A stretch of 64,000 nt of DNA, from assembly GCF_019352175.1 (NCBI RefSeq), contig NZ_JACBYI010000008.1, forward strand, positions 124,001-188,000, in the 5' to 3' direction. A program made the position numbers and the translations under genes. Positions within the stretch are counted from its first letter, which is position 1. Every line of letters begins with the position of its first letter. This document shows positions 42,453 through 51,245 of the stretch, in pieces. The DNA is from Paenibacillus sp. S150. GTDB lineage: Bacteria > Bacillota > Bacilli > Paenibacillales > Paenibacillaceae. The notes under the pieces are model-generated. The model made no database searches, had not been told where the DNA came from, and was given only the letters and a program-made list of their open reading frames with translations.

Positions 42453-42468
42453 TGCTCATTTATGCTCG
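42453..42468. promoter_or_regulatory. Third FruR-type operator (upstream)
   Basis: TGCTCATTTATGCTCG, identical over 11 bases to the two promoter-proximal sites and 115-130 bases away; suitable for DNA looping or for control of the plus-strand gene at 42589. Confidence 0.5.
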
Positions 42469-42588
42469 TTTTCTTCCGCAAAATACAGCGAAATCCGATT
42501 CATGAAATATCCTCTCATTCGCCTATTTCATCTTGGTGCAGTTTTACATATTTTATATTACATATGGGGAAAAGCAGGTGAACAGGAG

Positions 42589-42867
42589 ATGGCCTACAAC
42601 AAAAATAACTTGGGGTACGGAAATAACGGGAATAAGGCTTATGACGATAGCGGCAACCCGATCGAAGCCGAGGAACTGGATGCTGAAGACTACGCCATCA
42701 TTGCTGCAGGGCTGGCGGCCTTGGGTGAAATTTTCGCCTTCATGTCTCTCGTTAAAGCCAAGCAATTAACCAAAGAAACCGGAGGTGAGCTCGGCGTTGA
42801 TCCGGTTCTGTTCGTCCAATCCAGGAAAAAAAAAGCGGCGAAACGGAAAAACCGTCCACCGCGTTAA
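42589..42867 (+). CDS. Hypothetical protein, 92 aa, one membrane segment
   Basis: Not recognised. Starts MAYNKNNLGYGNNGNKAYDD, a hydrophilic Asn/Gly-rich N-terminus, then an acidic stretch (AEELDAEDY), one hydrophobic segment at about 37-57 (YAIIAAGLAALGEIFAFMSL) and a strongly basic tail (SRKKKAAKRKNRPPR). The basic tail after the TM suggests that the C-terminus faces the cytoplasm. AGGTGAACAGGAG precedes the ATG. It lies alone, convergent with the next gene 20 bases away. Confidence 0.7.
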   Translation: MAYNKNNLGYGNNGNKAYDDSGNPIEAEELDAEDYAIIAAGLAALGEIFAFMSLVKAKQLTKETGGELGVDPVLFVQSRKKKAAKRKNRPPR

Positions 42868-42886
42868 TCTGCTGTTCTAACAGGCT

Positions 42887-43360
42887 TCATGGAGAGCCCA
42901 GCGGAATGGCATGATGCTGTTCAAACAAGGTGCTTATCTGTTCCTTACGCCGCTCTTCCTCTAAAGCGACTATGACAATAATATGTTCCATGTCAGCATG
43001 TCTGGCGTAGCTTTCCGCATCTTCCTGCGGAATTCCCATGCTGATCAGACTGACGGCAAGACCATCGATATCCAGATCCGCTCCCGCCAGCTTGCTGGCA
43101 GCCGGGCCGGCTGCCACCGCAGTCTCCGGCACCATATCCAGCCCTGCCCCGAGTCCTCTGGCGGTTCCGAACAAGCCTTCATTGCCTGCACCGGATTCCG
43201 TCCGGCCAATCCCCGTGTCGTGGCTGATCATATCCAGCGTATTCTTTTGCTTGGTTACAGCCGAGATCTGCTTCGCCTTGATTCCTCCCTTACGCAAGTC
43301 CTCAATCGCAAGCGCTGCATCACTCCGGTGTTCAAAAATCCCCAGCACCAGTATCTTCAC
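42887..43360 (-). CDS. General-stress-like protein, 157 aa
   Basis: It begins MKILVLGIFEHRSDAALAIE, a beta-alpha start with a dinucleotide-fold-like or ferredoxin-like look, and has a Gly/Ala-rich centre (GLFGTARGLGAGLDMVP, then AAGPAASKLAGADL) followed by DIDGLAVSLISMGIPQEDAE and YARHADMEHIIVIV. The second part resembles general-stress 17M or low-temperature-induced proteins in which a Gly-rich segment separates two alpha/beta repeats. GGAGGGATGACAGGTGAAG lies upstream. Function not known. Confidence 0.65.
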   Translation of the reverse strand: MKILVLGIFEHRSDAALAIEDLRKGGIKAKQISAVTKQKNTLDMISHDTGIGRTESGAGNEGLFGTARGLGAGLDMVPETAVAAGPAASKLAGADLDIDGLAVSLISMGIPQEDAESYARHADMEHIIVIVALEEERRKEQISTLFEQHHAIPLGSP

Positions 43361-43523
43361 CTGTCATCCCTCCTGTTAATCCGATATTAACCGCCGCAAC
43401 AGGAACCCAAACCCAAGCACGACTGATCTCCGGCGGCCGGTCTTGAATCAATCTTCCGGATTTCGGTTATAAAGATAGAATGAATACATAGTGTTATAAT
43501 TGAGAGAATTGGGGGGTGCTGCT

Positions 43524-44624
43524 GTGCTTCAAAGCAAATATTTCAGAACAAGCCTGGCCATTATCGCTTTTTTGACGATTCTGTATCTGGGCTCCAAAGT
43601 CATTTTTCTTATTACACCGCTGGTGGCCATCTTTAATCTCCTTCTAGTGCCGATGATGCTCTCCGGCTTCATGTATTATCTGCTGCGTCCGCTGGTCAAT
43701 TTCCTGGAGACCAAGAAGCTGAACCGCACGATTTCAATCCTGCTGATCTATCTTGTGTTCATCGGGCTGTTCGTGCTCTTCTGGGTGCTGGTCTGGCCTA
43801 CTCTGCGCGAGCAAATCCAGAATTTCATCGACAATACGCCTTATCTGGTACAGGGACTGCAGAATCAGTTCAACAAGCTGCAGAATGATCCTACCTTCTC
43901 GCGCTTCTTCACGGGGAATACGGACCTGTCTGCACGGATTTCCGGATATTTAAGCGATGCCATCACCTGGGTTACCAATTCCATGTCCAATCTGATCGGC
44001 GTGGTTTCCAGCATTGTTGTAGTGATTGCCACCTTCCCGATTATCCTCTACTACATGCTGAAGGACGGCCACAAGCTCTCGCCGATCCTGCTCAGTCTGG
44101 TTCCAAAAAAGTTCCGCAAGGAAGGGCAGGACATGCTGCTGGATATCGACGGCGCGCTCAGCGGCTTCATCGTTACACGCGTGCTGCTGAACGTCATTCT
44201 GGGGGCCATGCTCTATGTGGGTTTCCTGATTATCGGCCTGCCTTATTCGCTGCTGCTGGCGGTTATCTCGATCCCGCTTAACTTCATTCCGTATGTAGGC
44301 TCGCTGCTGGCTGCGGTTCCGGTGGTAATCGTGGGCTTCATTGAATCCCCGACGATGGCGATTTGGTCACTGGTTATTGTTGTGATCGCCCAGCAGATTC
44401 AGGATAATGTGCTGTCTCCGATTATTTACGGCAAATCACTGGATGTGCATCCGCTGACTACAGTCGTGCTGGTGCTGGTGGGCGGCGATTTCTTCGGCAT
44501 CATCGGGGTATTGATTGCGCTGCCGGTCTACATGATCCTCAAAATTATATTCCTGCGGATCTACGAGATTATCATTGCCGAAAGGGTGGAAGAGGCTGCA
44601 GTAGTCAAAGAAGAACAGCTCTAG
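43524..44624 (+). CDS. AI-2E (PerM)-family membrane transporter
   Basis: A 366-residue protein with eight predicted TM helices of the AI-2E/PerM family: N-terminal TM pairs, VFWVLVWPTLREQ-type periplasmic region and the C-terminal signature SIPLNFIPYVGSLLAAVPVV followed by QIQDNVLSPIIYGKSLDVHP. Members have been linked to autoinducer-2 export or to sodium/proton antiport, so the name says little about function. GTG 43524 is chosen, with GGGGGG seven bases ahead; the frame is open to TTG 43500. A bidirectional terminator follows. Confidence 0.9.
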   Translation: MLQSKYFRTSLAIIAFLTILYLGSKVIFLITPLVAIFNLLLVPMMLSGFMYYLLRPLVNFLETKKLNRTISILLIYLVFIGLFVLFWVLVWPTLREQIQNFIDNTPYLVQGLQNQFNKLQNDPTFSRFFTGNTDLSARISGYLSDAITWVTNSMSNLIGVVSSIVVVIATFPIILYYMLKDGHKLSPILLSLVPKKFRKEGQDMLLDIDGALSGFIVTRVLLNVILGAMLYVGFLIIGLPYSLLLAVISIPLNFIPYVGSLLAAVPVVIVGFIESPTMAIWSLVIVVIAQQIQDNVLSPIIYGKSLDVHPLTTVVLVLVGGDFFGIIGVLIALPVYMILKIIFLRIYEIIIAERVEEAAVVKEEQL

Positions 44625-44680
44625 GGCATGGCGCAGCTTTTTATCCAAGCGGAAACAGCCACAAAGCATATGTTTCAAAA

Positions 44681-44720
44681 GAAAACGCAGGACTCTCCAT
44701 GGAGAACCCTGCGTTTTCTC
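44681..44720. terminator. Bidirectional terminator
   Basis: AAAACGCAGG and CCCTGCGTTTT form a stem between the convergent AI-2E gene and the 44734-45138 gene, with T/A tracts on both sides. Confidence 0.85.
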
Positions 44721-44733
44721 TGTTCTTCACCGT

Positions 44734-45138
44734 TCAGCCCCGGAGGGAGCGTACTACAAAGACATGGGTGCCTTTTAGCAGACTCTGCCCGTCCTTCAAT
44801 GTGACGGAGCCCTTGGTATGCGAAATAATGGCAGTATTGTATGCAATCAGCTGATCGCCCTTCCAGACGGTTACCGCCGATTTGAAGTAGACGGCATTGT
44901 CGAACTGCTGGCGTTCTCTCATGACATATCCGACAGCATGCAGCGCCGGAGCAAAGGCTCTCTCCTTAGGGGCCAGAGCCTTGATGAACACAATATCCCG
45001 AAATGGCACCACAATTTCCTGGTGGCCGATCACGGCCACTGAGGCCGCCGGGTCCCATTTGCGCAAAACACCCTTCATGACCGTGTATGGCTCTTCGCCA
45101 CAGTACATAATAACGAGTCTGCCTACCCAATGCTTCAT
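44734..45138 (-). CDS. Hypothetical protein, 134 aa
   Basis: Not recognised. A small soluble, beta-rich protein starting MKHWVGRLVIMYCGEEPYTV with ATG 45138 and GGGGGTGGAGCC ahead. It has a V-A-V-I-G-H-Q-E-I-V-V-P-F-like hydrophobic strand and ends LKGTHVFVVRSLRG. It is 53 bases after ung on the same strand and convergent with the AI-2E gene. Confidence 0.65.
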   Translation of the reverse strand: MKHWVGRLVIMYCGEEPYTVMKGVLRKWDPAASVAVIGHQEIVVPFRDIVFIKALAPKERAFAPALHAVGYVMRERQQFDNAVYFKSAVTVWKGDQLIAYNTAIISHTKGSVTLKDGQSLLKGTHVFVVRSLRG

Positions 45139-45191
45139 GGCTCCACCCCCTTCGCTGTGTCCGAGCTGTCTGTGATGAGCGGCTTGAATGC

Positions 45192-45860
45192 TTATATATT
45201 CGGTATGGACCAATCTATCCCCTGCAAGCCGTGTGATTCGAGGTACCGGTTAGCCTTGGAAAATGGACGGCTGCCCAGAAATCCCCGGTGTGCAGAAAAC
45301 GGGCTCGGATGCGGAGACTGGATCACCAGGTGGCGGCTTCGGTCGATATACGCCCCTTTCTGCTGGGCATGGCTGCCCCACAGAATGAAGACCATCGGCT
45401 CCTGACGCTCGTTCAGCTTCTCCATAACCGCATCGGTGAAGGTCTCCCAGCCAAGTCCCTTATGGGAATTCGGCTGCCCTTCCCGCACGGTGAGCACCGC
45501 ATTCAGCAGCAGCACACCTTCCTCCGCCCAGTGCAGCAGTGAGCCGTGGTTCGGAACAGGCATCCCCGTGTCTGTGTGCAGTTCGGTGTAAATATTGCGC
45601 AGGGACGGCGGTATCCGCACCCCCGGTTTGACCGAGAAGCTGAGTCCATGTGCCTGTCCTGCCCCATGGTAGGGGTCCTGCCCCAGAATAACTGCCCGCG
45701 TCTTGCTGTAAGGCGTCAGCTTGAGCGCCGAGAACAAATCTTCCTTGGGCGGATAGACCTTATGCTGTTTGTATTCCCGTGCCAGCGCATAGCGAAGCTC
45801 CTGAAAATAGGGCTTCTGTGTTTCCTCCTGCAGTACCTCATCCCAATCATTGCCGAACAT
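45192..45860 (-). CDS. ung: Uracil-DNA glycosylase
   Basis: A 222-residue family 1 UNG, normal length, that removes uracil from DNA. The catalytic Asp/water loop is GQDPYHGAGQAHGLSFSV and the DNA-intercalating His loop is HPSPFSAHRGF. ATG 45860 is chosen (MFGNDWDEVL) because GGAGG lies nine bases before it and the family starts there; the frame is open to 45896. On the same strand as the RNase H gene. Confidence 0.97.
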   Translation of the reverse strand: MFGNDWDEVLQEETQKPYFQELRYALAREYKQHKVYPPKEDLFSALKLTPYSKTRAVILGQDPYHGAGQAHGLSFSVKPGVRIPPSLRNIYTELHTDTGMPVPNHGSLLHWAEEGVLLLNAVLTVREGQPNSHKGLGWETFTDAVMEKLNERQEPMVFILWGSHAQQKGAYIDRSRHLVIQSPHPSPFSAHRGFLGSRPFSKANRYLESHGLQGIDWSIPNI

Positions 45861-45935
45861 GTCCTTAATCCTCCTGCTCCCATGCGTATTATTCATTGCC
45901 TGTTATCACCCAAAATATAGCCTGCTCCCGGCAGA

Positions 45936-46598
45936 TTATTTACGCCCGTAATCAGCCTTGATCTCGCCCCACTCCTTGGTCTGCCACTTCAATACCTTGT
46001 TGGTGTATGTATGGGTCTGCAGCCAGCGTTCCGCACGGTCAACCAGCGTCCAGATTTCCTCTGTCGAAGCATCGCGCGGCAGCGTCGTAGCCACCTTCTT
46101 CTGCTTGACCCATTTCATGGCATTTACGGAATCGCTGTACACAGTCCGTCTGCTGCCTTCTTTGTTCAGCAGGGCCAGCGCGTGGACTATAGCCAGAAAC
46201 TCGCCCAAATTATTGGTGCCTTTCTTGATGGGCCCGCAGGAAAAGATGATATCCCCTGTCTGCGTATCCACTCCTTTGTATTCCACCGGACCTGGATTGC
46301 CCCGGGTACCCACATCAACGGAAATACTGTCATAATCAATCTCTGACGAAGCTTCTGCAGCAGCGCTGCGCTTAAAAGGGCTTGCCGCTTTGCTTTTGCC
46401 TGTCCCGGGCGCCGCCGCCCCGGTTCCCCAGTTCCCCTTCCAGCCAGCCTTGTAAGCGGCTTCCGCCTCAGCCCCGGATTCGTAGGATTTATATTTCGCC
46501 CCCGTATAATGCTCTGTCTGTGCCTGACATTCCGCCCAGGTCCTGTACACTCCCGGCTTCTTGCCTTCCCAGACCACATAAAATTTCTGTTTGGCCAT
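45936..46598 (-). CDS. rnhA: Ribonuclease H1 with viroplasmin-like N-terminal domain
   Basis: A 220-residue enzyme. The N-terminal hybrid-binding/viroplasmin domain (about 3-48) has FYVVWEGKKPGVYRTWAEC, followed by a flexible linker and the RNase H fold (about 85-218). The catalytic Asp/Glu/Asp residues are in SVDVGTRGNPG, NNLGEFLAIVHAL and VYSDSVNAMKW, with the last Asp in the C-terminal IKADYG. It removes RNA from RNA-DNA hybrids. ATG 46598 is chosen with a GGGGGCAG upstream; the frame is open to 46652. Confidence 0.93.
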   Translation of the reverse strand: MAKQKFYVVWEGKKPGVYRTWAECQAQTEHYTGAKYKSYESGAEAEAAYKAGWKGNWGTGAAAPGTGKSKAASPFKRSAAAEASSEIDYDSISVDVGTRGNPGPVEYKGVDTQTGDIIFSCGPIKKGTNNLGEFLAIVHALALLNKEGSRRTVYSDSVNAMKWVKQKKVATTLPRDASTEEIWTLVDRAERWLQTHTYTNKVLKWQTKEWGEIKADYGRK

Positions 46599-46750
46599 CG
46601 AACACTGCCCCCTTCTGCCGCAATAGCTGGTCAAAAGAATATTGTAATTCAAACCGCAGCGGGTTAGAAGTCCAATATCCGAACCGCATTAGACGCCGCA
46701 ATTCACGCGGATAATTAATCCGCTGCGGGATCATAATATACCCAGGGGAA

Positions 46751-47145
46751 TTAATCCAGCACCGCAAGCGTGGTGTCGATAATGGTTTGAAGCCTGGCCG
46801 GATGGGGCGGTTTTTATCATCACGCGCAGTCCGACCAGCGCATTATGCAGAAATAACGCCATGTCCGGTGGATGATCATGCCGAACAGCAGCCGGATGGC
46901 TGCCTTGGCGGAGTCCACGCCTTCCACGCGCCCTTCCATCTTGCCCGCGGTAACGTCCGCAAAGCGTTCTATCACCTTTATGTATAAGGTATGCTTGTCG
47001 CCAAAAGTATCGTACATGCTCCGCTTATGAATACCCATACCGGCAACCAGATCCTGCATGGAGGTTTTCTCATAGCCCTGCTGCCAAAAACATTCATGGC
47101 CTTGCCCAGCACATGATCCGCATCGAACTCTTTGCTCGTAGCCAT
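46751..47145 (-). pseudogene. TetR-family regulator, frameshifted and shortened
   Basis: It starts MATSKEFDADHVLGKAMNVF at ATG 47145 with GGAG seven bases ahead. A one-base loss in the T run near 47085 breaks the frame. The next frame continues QQGYEKTSMQDLVAGMGIHK with a clear TetR helix-turn-helix (VAGMGIHKRSMYDTFGDKHTL). A second shift near 46855 moves to DMALFLHNALVGLRVM, and a third near 46790 leads to RLQTIIDTTLAVLD and a TAA at 46751. Even if repaired the protein would be about 130 residues, shorter than the usual 190, so an internal part is lost. Sequencing error could explain one shift but hardly three. Confidence 0.82.
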
Positions 47146-47302
47146 AATCAGGCTCCTTTCAGCGTCCATTTTACCATTTACAGAACGCTCGGTAAATATT
47201 GACCCGGATTATGAGTTGCCGCACATTTATTCCATACTAATCATTCTATATTAATTTTGAAGGATTAGCGTCCAGTCCCATACCCCCAAGGAGGATATTC
47301 AC

Positions 47303-47866
47303 ATGAAAAAGCTTGCAGCTATAGCGGCAGTATTCGTTCTGACTCTGCTTGTCGGATGCGGAAACTCAGCCAACAACAATAATACGGCAGGCACAAATAC
47401 GCCTGCGGACAACGGTACTGCCAGCAACGCCACCGCTGCCCCTGACGCTGTAACCTCGGCTTCCGTAGTTGACAACGGGGAGGACTTCAAGAAGGCGATC
47501 AGCAAAGACGGCACCTGGATTGCCGCTATTTTGAATGATTTGACCTTCACGGAGGAGCTTGTCGTCGATGGCCAATTCACCAATAAGGATGCCCCTGCCC
47601 GTAAAATTGCCCTGTATACTCAGGATGCGGACCACAATATCACCAACTCGTTCACATTGACAGCTCCCACAATCACGATTAAAAGTGAAAATGCCCAGAT
47701 TCAGGGCGGCACCTTTGTGGGAGACGTGTATGTAGAGGCGGACGGCTTCAAGGTCGTCAATGCCACAATCGAAGGCAATGTCTACTTCTCCGATGAAAAA
47801 TACCAGGCTACCTACAGTGCATCGGACCAGGGAAAAGTAACCGGTGTAACCGAGGTTAAGAAATAA
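47303..47866 (+). CDS. Lipoprotein with beta-strand-repeat-like C-terminal domain
   Basis: A 187-residue exported lipoprotein: signal peptide MKKLAAIAAVFVLTLLVGCG with lipobox LVGC, then an Asn/Thr/Ala linker to about 55. The mature domain has regular short strands (LTFTEELVVDGQFT, SFTLTAPTITIKSENAQIQG, GTFVGDVYVEADGFKVVNAT, IEGNVYFSDE), which looks like a right-handed beta-solenoid of the parallel-repeat type. The function is unknown. CAAGGAGGATATTCAC precedes the ATG. A terminator follows. Confidence 0.8.
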   Translation: MKKLAAIAAVFVLTLLVGCGNSANNNNTAGTNTPADNGTASNATAAPDAVTSASVVDNGEDFKKAISKDGTWIAAILNDLTFTEELVVDGQFTNKDAPARKIALYTQDADHNITNSFTLTAPTITIKSENAQIQGGTFVGDVYVEADGFKVVNATIEGNVYFSDEKYQATYSASDQGKVTGVTEVKK

Positions 47867-47879
47867 TTCAAGTCTCTGC

Positions 47880-47928
47880 AAAAGGTGTTTCCCTTAAGGC
47901 ATCCATACCGGGGAAGCACCTCTTTTGA
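47880..47928 (+). terminator. Intrinsic terminator of the 47303-47866 gene
   Basis: AAAGGTGTTTCCC pairs with GGGGAAGCACCTCTTTT. Confidence 0.8.
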
Positions 47929-47952
47929 GAGTTAAGGAAAAGAGATGCCATT

Positions 47953-49416
47953 ATGCATATTTCATTCGGCAGGTTTGTGTTCGTCCCCTTGCTGCTGGCC
48001 TTGGGCTCATGCAGCGGGCAAGAGGCTGAACAGCAGCCTCCGCAGTACCGGATTCAATCCGGTCAAGATCTGGAAATCCTGACTACGACAGACCCGCATT
48101 ATCTGTCCCCGAGCCTGACCGACTTCGGTCCGGCCTTCAATCAGTTTCTTGCCGCCGGAGACGGGAAGCAGCTGGGCTACAGCGCGGATATGATCGGCGC
48201 ACTCGGCAATGACATCGCCATCCGCAAGCCGGATGCAGTCATCATCAGCGGGGATCTCAGCAACAACGGCGAAAAGCGCAGCCACCGGGATTTGGCCCGG
48301 CATCTGAAGACCATCGAACAGGATACCGGAACGCGCGTATATGTCATTCCCGGCAACCACGACATTCTGAATCCGTGGGCCCGCAAATTCAAAGGGAAAC
48401 GGCAATATGAGACGGATAATGTCACTCCGAAGGAATTCCGCAGCATCTATAATGCTTTCGGCTATAACGAAGCGCTGCTTCAGGACAATGCTTCCCTCAG
48501 TTATCTGGCGGCTCCTTCCGACGAGCTGTGGCTGCTTATGCTTGACACCAGCCAATACGCCGGCAACAAGGCGCTGGGACACCCGCAGCTGGAAGGGAGG
48601 GTTACTCCCGGCACACTGCAATGGATAGATGAATGCGGCAATCTTGCGGCAAGCAGCGGAGCACAGATTGTGGCGGTAATGCATCACAGCCTGCTCGTTC
48701 ACAACGATTTCATTCAGGAGGGCTTCACGGTTGACGGCAATGCCGAACTCATTGAGGCATTGAGGCGAAACGGAATCAAGGCTGCACTCAGCGGCCATAT
48801 TCATATACAGGATATCAGCGAAAACAGGGAAGGCGGCGGCAGTATATACGATATCGCGGACAGCGCCTTATCCGTGTATCCCCATCAGTATGGCATGCTG
48901 CAATACTCTTCGGCGAATCATACATTGGATTACAGCACCTTCAAGCTGAATATGGAGCTATGGGCACGGGCTTCAGGCAGCACGGATGACAATCTGCTGC
49001 ACTTTGACGCCTACAGCGAGCAGAATTTCAGGAAACGCTCCGCTGCCCGCAGCTATGCGCGACTGGCGGGGGATGCGGCATATGCCAGGTATTCAGAGGC
49101 CGAGCTTCAGGCCATGGCGGATGCGGCGGGACGGCTGAATGAGATTTATTTTGCCGGCACAGCCAGGAGCGATATACCGGAGGTAACCTCATCCGCAGGC
49201 TTCCGGCTGTGGCAGGGCGCACCTCCAAGCGGCCTCAGGAGCTATGTCCTGGGAATGGCCCGGCTGATGCCCAAGGATAATCACCGGCTGCATATCGAGC
49301 TGCCGGAAGCCGAGAAGCCCGGCCCTAATGCCGCCGCCGTACATGAACTGCCCGGAGGGAAGTTCGGCGAGATGTCCACACAGATTCAGCCGGAAAAAGC
49401 GGAGCCCCGCAGCTAA
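47953..49416 (+). CDS. Calcineurin-like metallophosphoesterase, lipoprotein
   Basis: A 487-residue exported phosphoesterase. The signal sequence ends in a lipobox (LLLALGSCSG). Metal-binding motifs are in order: TTTDPHYL, VIISGDLSNNG, VIPGNHDIL, then VAVMHHSLL and ALSGHIHIQD, the standard two-metal set. The C-terminal 150 residues are helical and not conserved in an obvious way. It acts outside the cell; the substrate (cyclic nucleotides, nucleotides or phospholipid parts) cannot be told. The ATG at 47953 has only a weak upstream AAGGAAAAG, the one unclear point. Confidence 0.9.
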   Translation: MHISFGRFVFVPLLLALGSCSGQEAEQQPPQYRIQSGQDLEILTTTDPHYLSPSLTDFGPAFNQFLAAGDGKQLGYSADMIGALGNDIAIRKPDAVIISGDLSNNGEKRSHRDLARHLKTIEQDTGTRVYVIPGNHDILNPWARKFKGKRQYETDNVTPKEFRSIYNAFGYNEALLQDNASLSYLAAPSDELWLLMLDTSQYAGNKALGHPQLEGRVTPGTLQWIDECGNLAASSGAQIVAVMHHSLLVHNDFIQEGFTVDGNAELIEALRRNGIKAALSGHIHIQDISENREGGGSIYDIADSALSVYPHQYGMLQYSSANHTLDYSTFKLNMELWARASGSTDDNLLHFDAYSEQNFRKRSAARSYARLAGDAAYARYSEAELQAMADAAGRLNEIYFAGTARSDIPEVTSSAGFRLWQGAPPSGLRSYVLGMARLMPKDNHRLHIELPEAEKPGPNAAAVHELPGGKFGEMSTQIQPEKAEPRS

Positions 49417-49445
49417 GGGTTCCGCTTGTTATCTGATTGCCCTGA

Positions 49446-49727
49446 TTAGGATTCGTAGCAAAATGACGCCGCTGAACCGGTCACTTCAGCCATATAGCGG
49501 GAGATCTCCACATGAAAAGGATGGACGAGATATGCCTCCAGGTCTGCCATCGATTCATATTGAACGATTTGCAGCAGGTCATAGGCCCCGCTGCGGATAT
49601 CCACCTCCACCTTCAATTCACGGATATATTCGATATTGCCCCGCATGCCGGGCAGCACTTCTCTGGTTTTGGCAATATTCCCAGGGCTGCTGTCCTTCAG
49701 TTTGATCAGCAGATTATTGGTAATCAT
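49446..49727 (-). CDS. Dabb (stress-responsive A/B barrel) domain protein
   Basis: A 93-residue dimeric ferredoxin-like barrel protein. It has MITNNLLIKLKDSSPGNI, the V-E-V-D-I-R-S-G-A-Y-D-L region and the Dabb-type end YESMADLEAYLVHPFHVEIS. Such proteins are small stress-linked enzymes or binders; the substrate is unknown. ATG 49727 overlaps the stop of the AlkD-like gene by four bases (ATGA), so translation is coupled and the two are one operon. Confidence 0.9.
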   Translation of the reverse strand: MITNNLLIKLKDSSPGNIAKTREVLPGMRGNIEYIRELKVEVDIRSGAYDLLQIVQYESMADLEAYLVHPFHVEISRYMAEVTGSAASFCYES

Positions 49728-50851
49728 AGCTCATGCTCTCCTTTGTCTTGCGGCTTGAGTACAAGCGCGGCAGATGCGGCTTCGCGCCCGTTCACCAGCA
49801 GCGTAATGGCGTGCTCCCCTGCATAATGGCGGCGGGTGGTAAGATCCGCCCAGCGGTGGGTCCGTTTCCCGGTTAGGCGGGTGCCTCCCGGAACGGTTTT
49901 GTCGGAGAGCAGGAACAGCTTGCGCGAGGTTTTGCCCCCGGCCTTCACGAAGTCAATGGCATATTCAATGCGGATGCGCACCGCCTCCCCTTCACGGAGG
50001 TTAAGGGCATACGCCAGCTCACAGCTGTCCCCGGTCTGCAGCTCTGCCGGTTCCACAGACAGGACGGCATTGACGGCAAGCGGCGTTTCGTCCTCCTGTC
50101 CCGCATAACCAAAGAGGCCCAGGACCTCGGGGTCCGCCTTGCGGATCAGCGTTCGGCACCCATGCCGGACGATCCAATCCGTATGCGCGTTCACACCCTT
50201 CCAGCGCCTTGCGGTATCAATGACCGCACCGGGATGGTCCTTGGCGATATCGTTCAGATTGTTCGCCACACTCTTGCGCACATAGAGCGAAGGGTCCGCC
50301 TTCAGCTGCTCCAGCACCTGCAGCACCGGCGACGGGTCACGCTTGAACATCGGCAGCGCCTGGCCCCAGGGCAGGCGGGGCCGGGCGCCCTCGCTGGACA
50401 GCCGCCGCACATGCTCGTCCGGATGCTGCGACCAGTGCAGCATCTGCGCCATCGTCCGCTGCGGGTCACGCAGCAAAAATGGACGGACGGCGAATTCCGC
50501 CGACGATTTGGGCGTGAAGCGTTCCAGCGCCGCCATCGACAGCTCAAAATGTTCCCCGGCTCCCCCGAACGCCTCGACGAAATCCGGAAAAATCAGGTAG
50601 GGGAAGCCCACACATTTTTCATCTATGGCAAATAGAATTTTTAGTGCCTCTTCATACCGCAGGGGCAAAAAGGCTCCCGGCGTCTCCGTAATCCGCCGCA
50701 TCCGGCCCTTTAGCTCCAGTTCCCCCCAGGGGTTCCTCATCGCCGCAGCGACGAAGCCTTCAAGGTCGAACCCGCCGTATGCTGACTGCAGCTTCGCCCC
50801 GAGGCTGCGCAGAAATCCCTCGTTGTACATTGCTTTTAACGGTTGTGCCAT
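49724..50851 (-). CDS. AlkD-like DNA alkylation repair protein (HEAT-repeat)
   Basis: A 375-residue helical protein with HEAT-like repeats over about 60-260 (the FAVRPFLLRDPQRTMAQMLHW, HVRRLSSEGARPRLPWGQAL, then SLYVRKSVANNLNDIAKDHP and WIVRHGCRTLIRKA segments). This is the AlkD/AlkC-type fold that grips alkylated DNA without flipping the base. The C-terminal 110 residues (about 265-375) form a beta-rich extra domain, longer than in AlkD itself and closer to AlkC-like proteins. GGAGGAGAGCAA lies before the ATG. It probably removes alkylated bases. Confidence 0.85.
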   Translation of the reverse strand: MAQPLKAMYNEGFLRSLGAKLQSAYGGFDLEGFVAAAMRNPWGELELKGRMRRITETPGAFLPLRYEEALKILFAIDEKCVGFPYLIFPDFVEAFGGAGEHFELSMAALERFTPKSSAEFAVRPFLLRDPQRTMAQMLHWSQHPDEHVRRLSSEGARPRLPWGQALPMFKRDPSPVLQVLEQLKADPSLYVRKSVANNLNDIAKDHPGAVIDTARRWKGVNAHTDWIVRHGCRTLIRKADPEVLGLFGYAGQEDETPLAVNAVLSVEPAELQTGDSCELAYALNLREGEAVRIRIEYAIDFVKAGGKTSRKLFLLSDKTVPGGTRLTGKRTHRWADLTTRRHYAGEHAITLLVNGREAASAALVLKPQDKGEHEL

Positions 50852-51052
50852 TTGCTCTCCTCCTGCCGGTTGCTGTGGCTGTTTCGCACTTCCAGTTTCA
50901 AGTGCTGCCAGGAAATCGTACCATAAGTAACCGGACAGCCTTATGTCATATTAGGTGCATATTAACTGGCAAACCGGCTTCATAATTCGTTTGAGAGACC
51001 CGCCTTCTCACCGGAACTCCGCCATCATTTTCAATTCAACAACGCTTCCAGT

Positions 51053-51241
51053 TCACCGGTGCGCTTCCCGGCCCTGCCGTTCAGCCCGCGTTTGTCTTTC
51101 AGGCCCAGCTGCTGCAGGCTCATGTCCGGGATCGATAACCAGAGGCTGTGTTGCGGCAGCGTTCAGCAGACTGCCCAGGCAACGGAACAGCTCCCGGGCT
51201 TCCTCTGTATTCTTGTCCATGCGGCGGGCCGCCTTGTTCAT
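51053..51241 (-). CDS. Possible small protein, 62 aa
   Basis: A short frame starting MNKAARRMDKNTEEARELFR five bases after the stop of the DUF3139 gene, on the same strand, ending in an Arg/Glu-rich tail. The coupled position supports it, but there is no clear ribosome binding site and no recognised family, so it may be a by-chance frame. Confidence 0.3.
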   Translation of the reverse strand: MNKAARRMDKNTEEARELFRCLGSLLNAAATQPLVIDPGHEPAAAGPERQTRAERQGREAHR

Positions 51242-51245
51242 ATAT

